A DNA stretch of 15,333 nt from contig URTU01000042.1 in NCBI GenBank assembly GCA_900550925.1, positions 1 through 15,333 on the forward strand, written 5' to 3'. Under the pieces are notes generated by a model. It was given only the letters and a program-made list of their open reading frames with translations. It did no database searches and was not told where the DNA came from. The DNA is from an uncultured Alistipes sp. GTDB lineage: Bacteria > Bacteroidota > Bacteroidia > Bacteroidales > Rikenellaceae. Each line of letters begins with the position of its first letter. The first letter of the stretch is position 1. Both the position numbers and the translations under genes were made by a program. Positions 14,645-15,333 of this stretch are shown here, piece by piece.

Positions 14645-14711
14645 CCTCAACGACAAATTATCATCTGCATCAGCCGGCACATCCCCCCCTGCTGAAGTTA
14701 CAGCAGAGTGG

Positions 14712-15332
14712 CTATTCGAGATCGCGGCACGTACAGCAGAGGTTCCGGTCGCCGTAGCCGTTGTCGATCTTGCTCACGTAGGGGAAGAACTTGCGCTCCC
14801 GGATCCACGCCAGCGGGAAAGCCGCCTGTTCGCGGGTGTAGGGATGCGGCCACTCGCCGGCAATCTCCACCGCCGTGTGAGGTGCGTTGACCACCGGATT
14901 GTCCGTCTGTCCCGCTGCTGCGGCAGCTTCGCACTCGCGCTTGATGGCGACCATTGCCTCGATGAAACGGTCCATTTCGGCCTTTGGTTCGCTCTCGGTG
15001 GGCTCGATCATGAAGGTTTCGTGCACGGGGAACGAGAGTGTCGGCGCATGGAACCCGTAATCCATCAGACGTCGTGCCACATCGGCTACATCGACTCCGT
15101 ACGACTTCTTGAAATTGGTCAGGTCGAGTATAAGTTCGTGGCCCACACGGCCGTTCTCGCCCGTGTAGTATGTCCGGAACTCCCGGGCAAGCGCCGCCGA
15201 CATGTAGTTGGCATTCACGATAGCCATCTCGGTGGCCTCGCGCAGGCCGCTCTCGCCGAGCATCTTGAACATCTCGATCGAAGCACCCACTACGGCAGGG
15301 GGCAGCGAGTTCGAGAAGAGGTAGGGACGCGA
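14712..15332 (-). CDS. gcvP: Glycine dehydrogenase (P protein) C-terminal part, 5' end missing and chimeric
   Basis: The final ~185 residues are clearly the C-terminus of the glycine cleavage P protein, which decarboxylates glycine with PLP and passes the aminomethyl group to lipoylated H protein. Visible marks are GLREATEMAIVNANYM, DYGFHAPTLSFPV, IEPTESEPKAEMDRFI, PLVNAPH-like NPVVNAPHTA, and the terminal DNGYGDRNLCCTC. The frame stays open to the window edge, so there is no true start here; a GTG at 15290 is an internal valine codon. The first ~22 residues are not GcvP-like: where the family has a stretch like SAAPxGSAxILPIS before the YIKMMG segment, this reads SRPYLFSNSLPPAVVGAS, which is Kbl sequence. 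The gene is therefore a chimera at its visible 5' end. Confidence 0.85.
   Translation of the reverse strand, partial: SRPYLFSNSLPPAVVGASIEMFKMLGESGLREATEMAIVNANYMSAALAREFRTYYTGENGRVGHELILDLTNFKKSYGVDVADVARRLMDYGFHAPTLSFPVHETFMIEPTESEPKAEMDRFIEAMVAIKRECEAAAAAGQTDNPVVNAPHTAVEIAGEWPHPYTREQAAFPLAWIRERKFFPYVSKIDNGYGDRNLCCTCRDLE
15264..15332 (-). pseudogene. kbl: Kbl (glycine C-acetyltransferase) fragment joined in frame to gcvP
   Basis: The 23 residues at the window edge match the SRPYLFSNSL-PAIVAASIKVLEM region of 2-amino-3-ketobutyrate CoA ligase, a PLP enzyme that makes glycine from threonine breakdown. They do not match GcvP. The change to GcvP sequence falls in KMLGES (15266-15249), which both families could share. 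The rest of Kbl lies outside the window or does not exist. This may be a true fusion, a deletion joining two genes, or an assembly error at a contig end. Confidence 0.7.
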
Positions 15333-15333
15333 A

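Overview
The window looks like ordinary chromosome from a GC-rich member of the Bacteroidota, most likely an Alistipes-like (Rikenellaceae) gut bacterium. The phylum call rests on several things seen together: Bacteroidota-type promoters (TTTG, about 20 bp, TAnnTTTG) before five or six genes, a DUF4369-TlpA lipoprotein, a DUF5606 protein, a BlaI-M56 pair without a penicillin-binding domain, and a long six-S1-domain RpsA with an Ala/Glu/Lys tail. The genus is an inference. I see no transposase, phage gene, CRISPR array or integron.

Layout. 61-6729 is all on the plus strand: a DUF4369-thioredoxin lipoprotein, a zinc alcohol dehydrogenase, a BlaI-type repressor followed one base later by an M56 membrane metallopeptidase (an operator array lies before this operon and a strong terminator after it), two overlapping flavodoxin-fold genes, and a DUF5606 gene. 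A large hairpin at 6937-6975 separates these from the minus-strand block. From 7016 the genes are on the minus strand: argS, a NupG-type nucleoside transporter, rnz (RNase Z), rpsA (ribosomal protein S1), slyD and the C-terminal part of gcvP. The exception is a plus-strand tRNA-Gln(CTG) with its own promoter and terminator, placed back to back with the transporter promoter.

Function. The right half is mainly translation and protein housekeeping: tRNA charging, tRNA 3' processing, ribosomal S1 and a metal-binding prolyl isomerase. The left half is redox and signalling. The BlaI-M56 pair is a self-contained sensor module in which the membrane peptidase should relieve repression by the small winged-helix protein. 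The two flavodoxin-like proteins look like complementary parts: one has a CX2CX2CX7C cysteine motif and no FMN loop, the other has the FMN loop and no cysteine motif.

The points most worth a second look are: (1) the last 70-85 bases, where a Kbl (glycine C-acetyltransferase) sequence runs in frame into the GcvP C-terminus, which is either a real fusion or an assembly chimera; (2) three TTTTAGTT elements spaced exactly 21 bp apart across the blaI promoter; (3) the YFNSxEW repeat domain that replaces the usual BlaR1 sensor; (4) the paired flavoproteins. I do not see a clear new defence or mobile system here.
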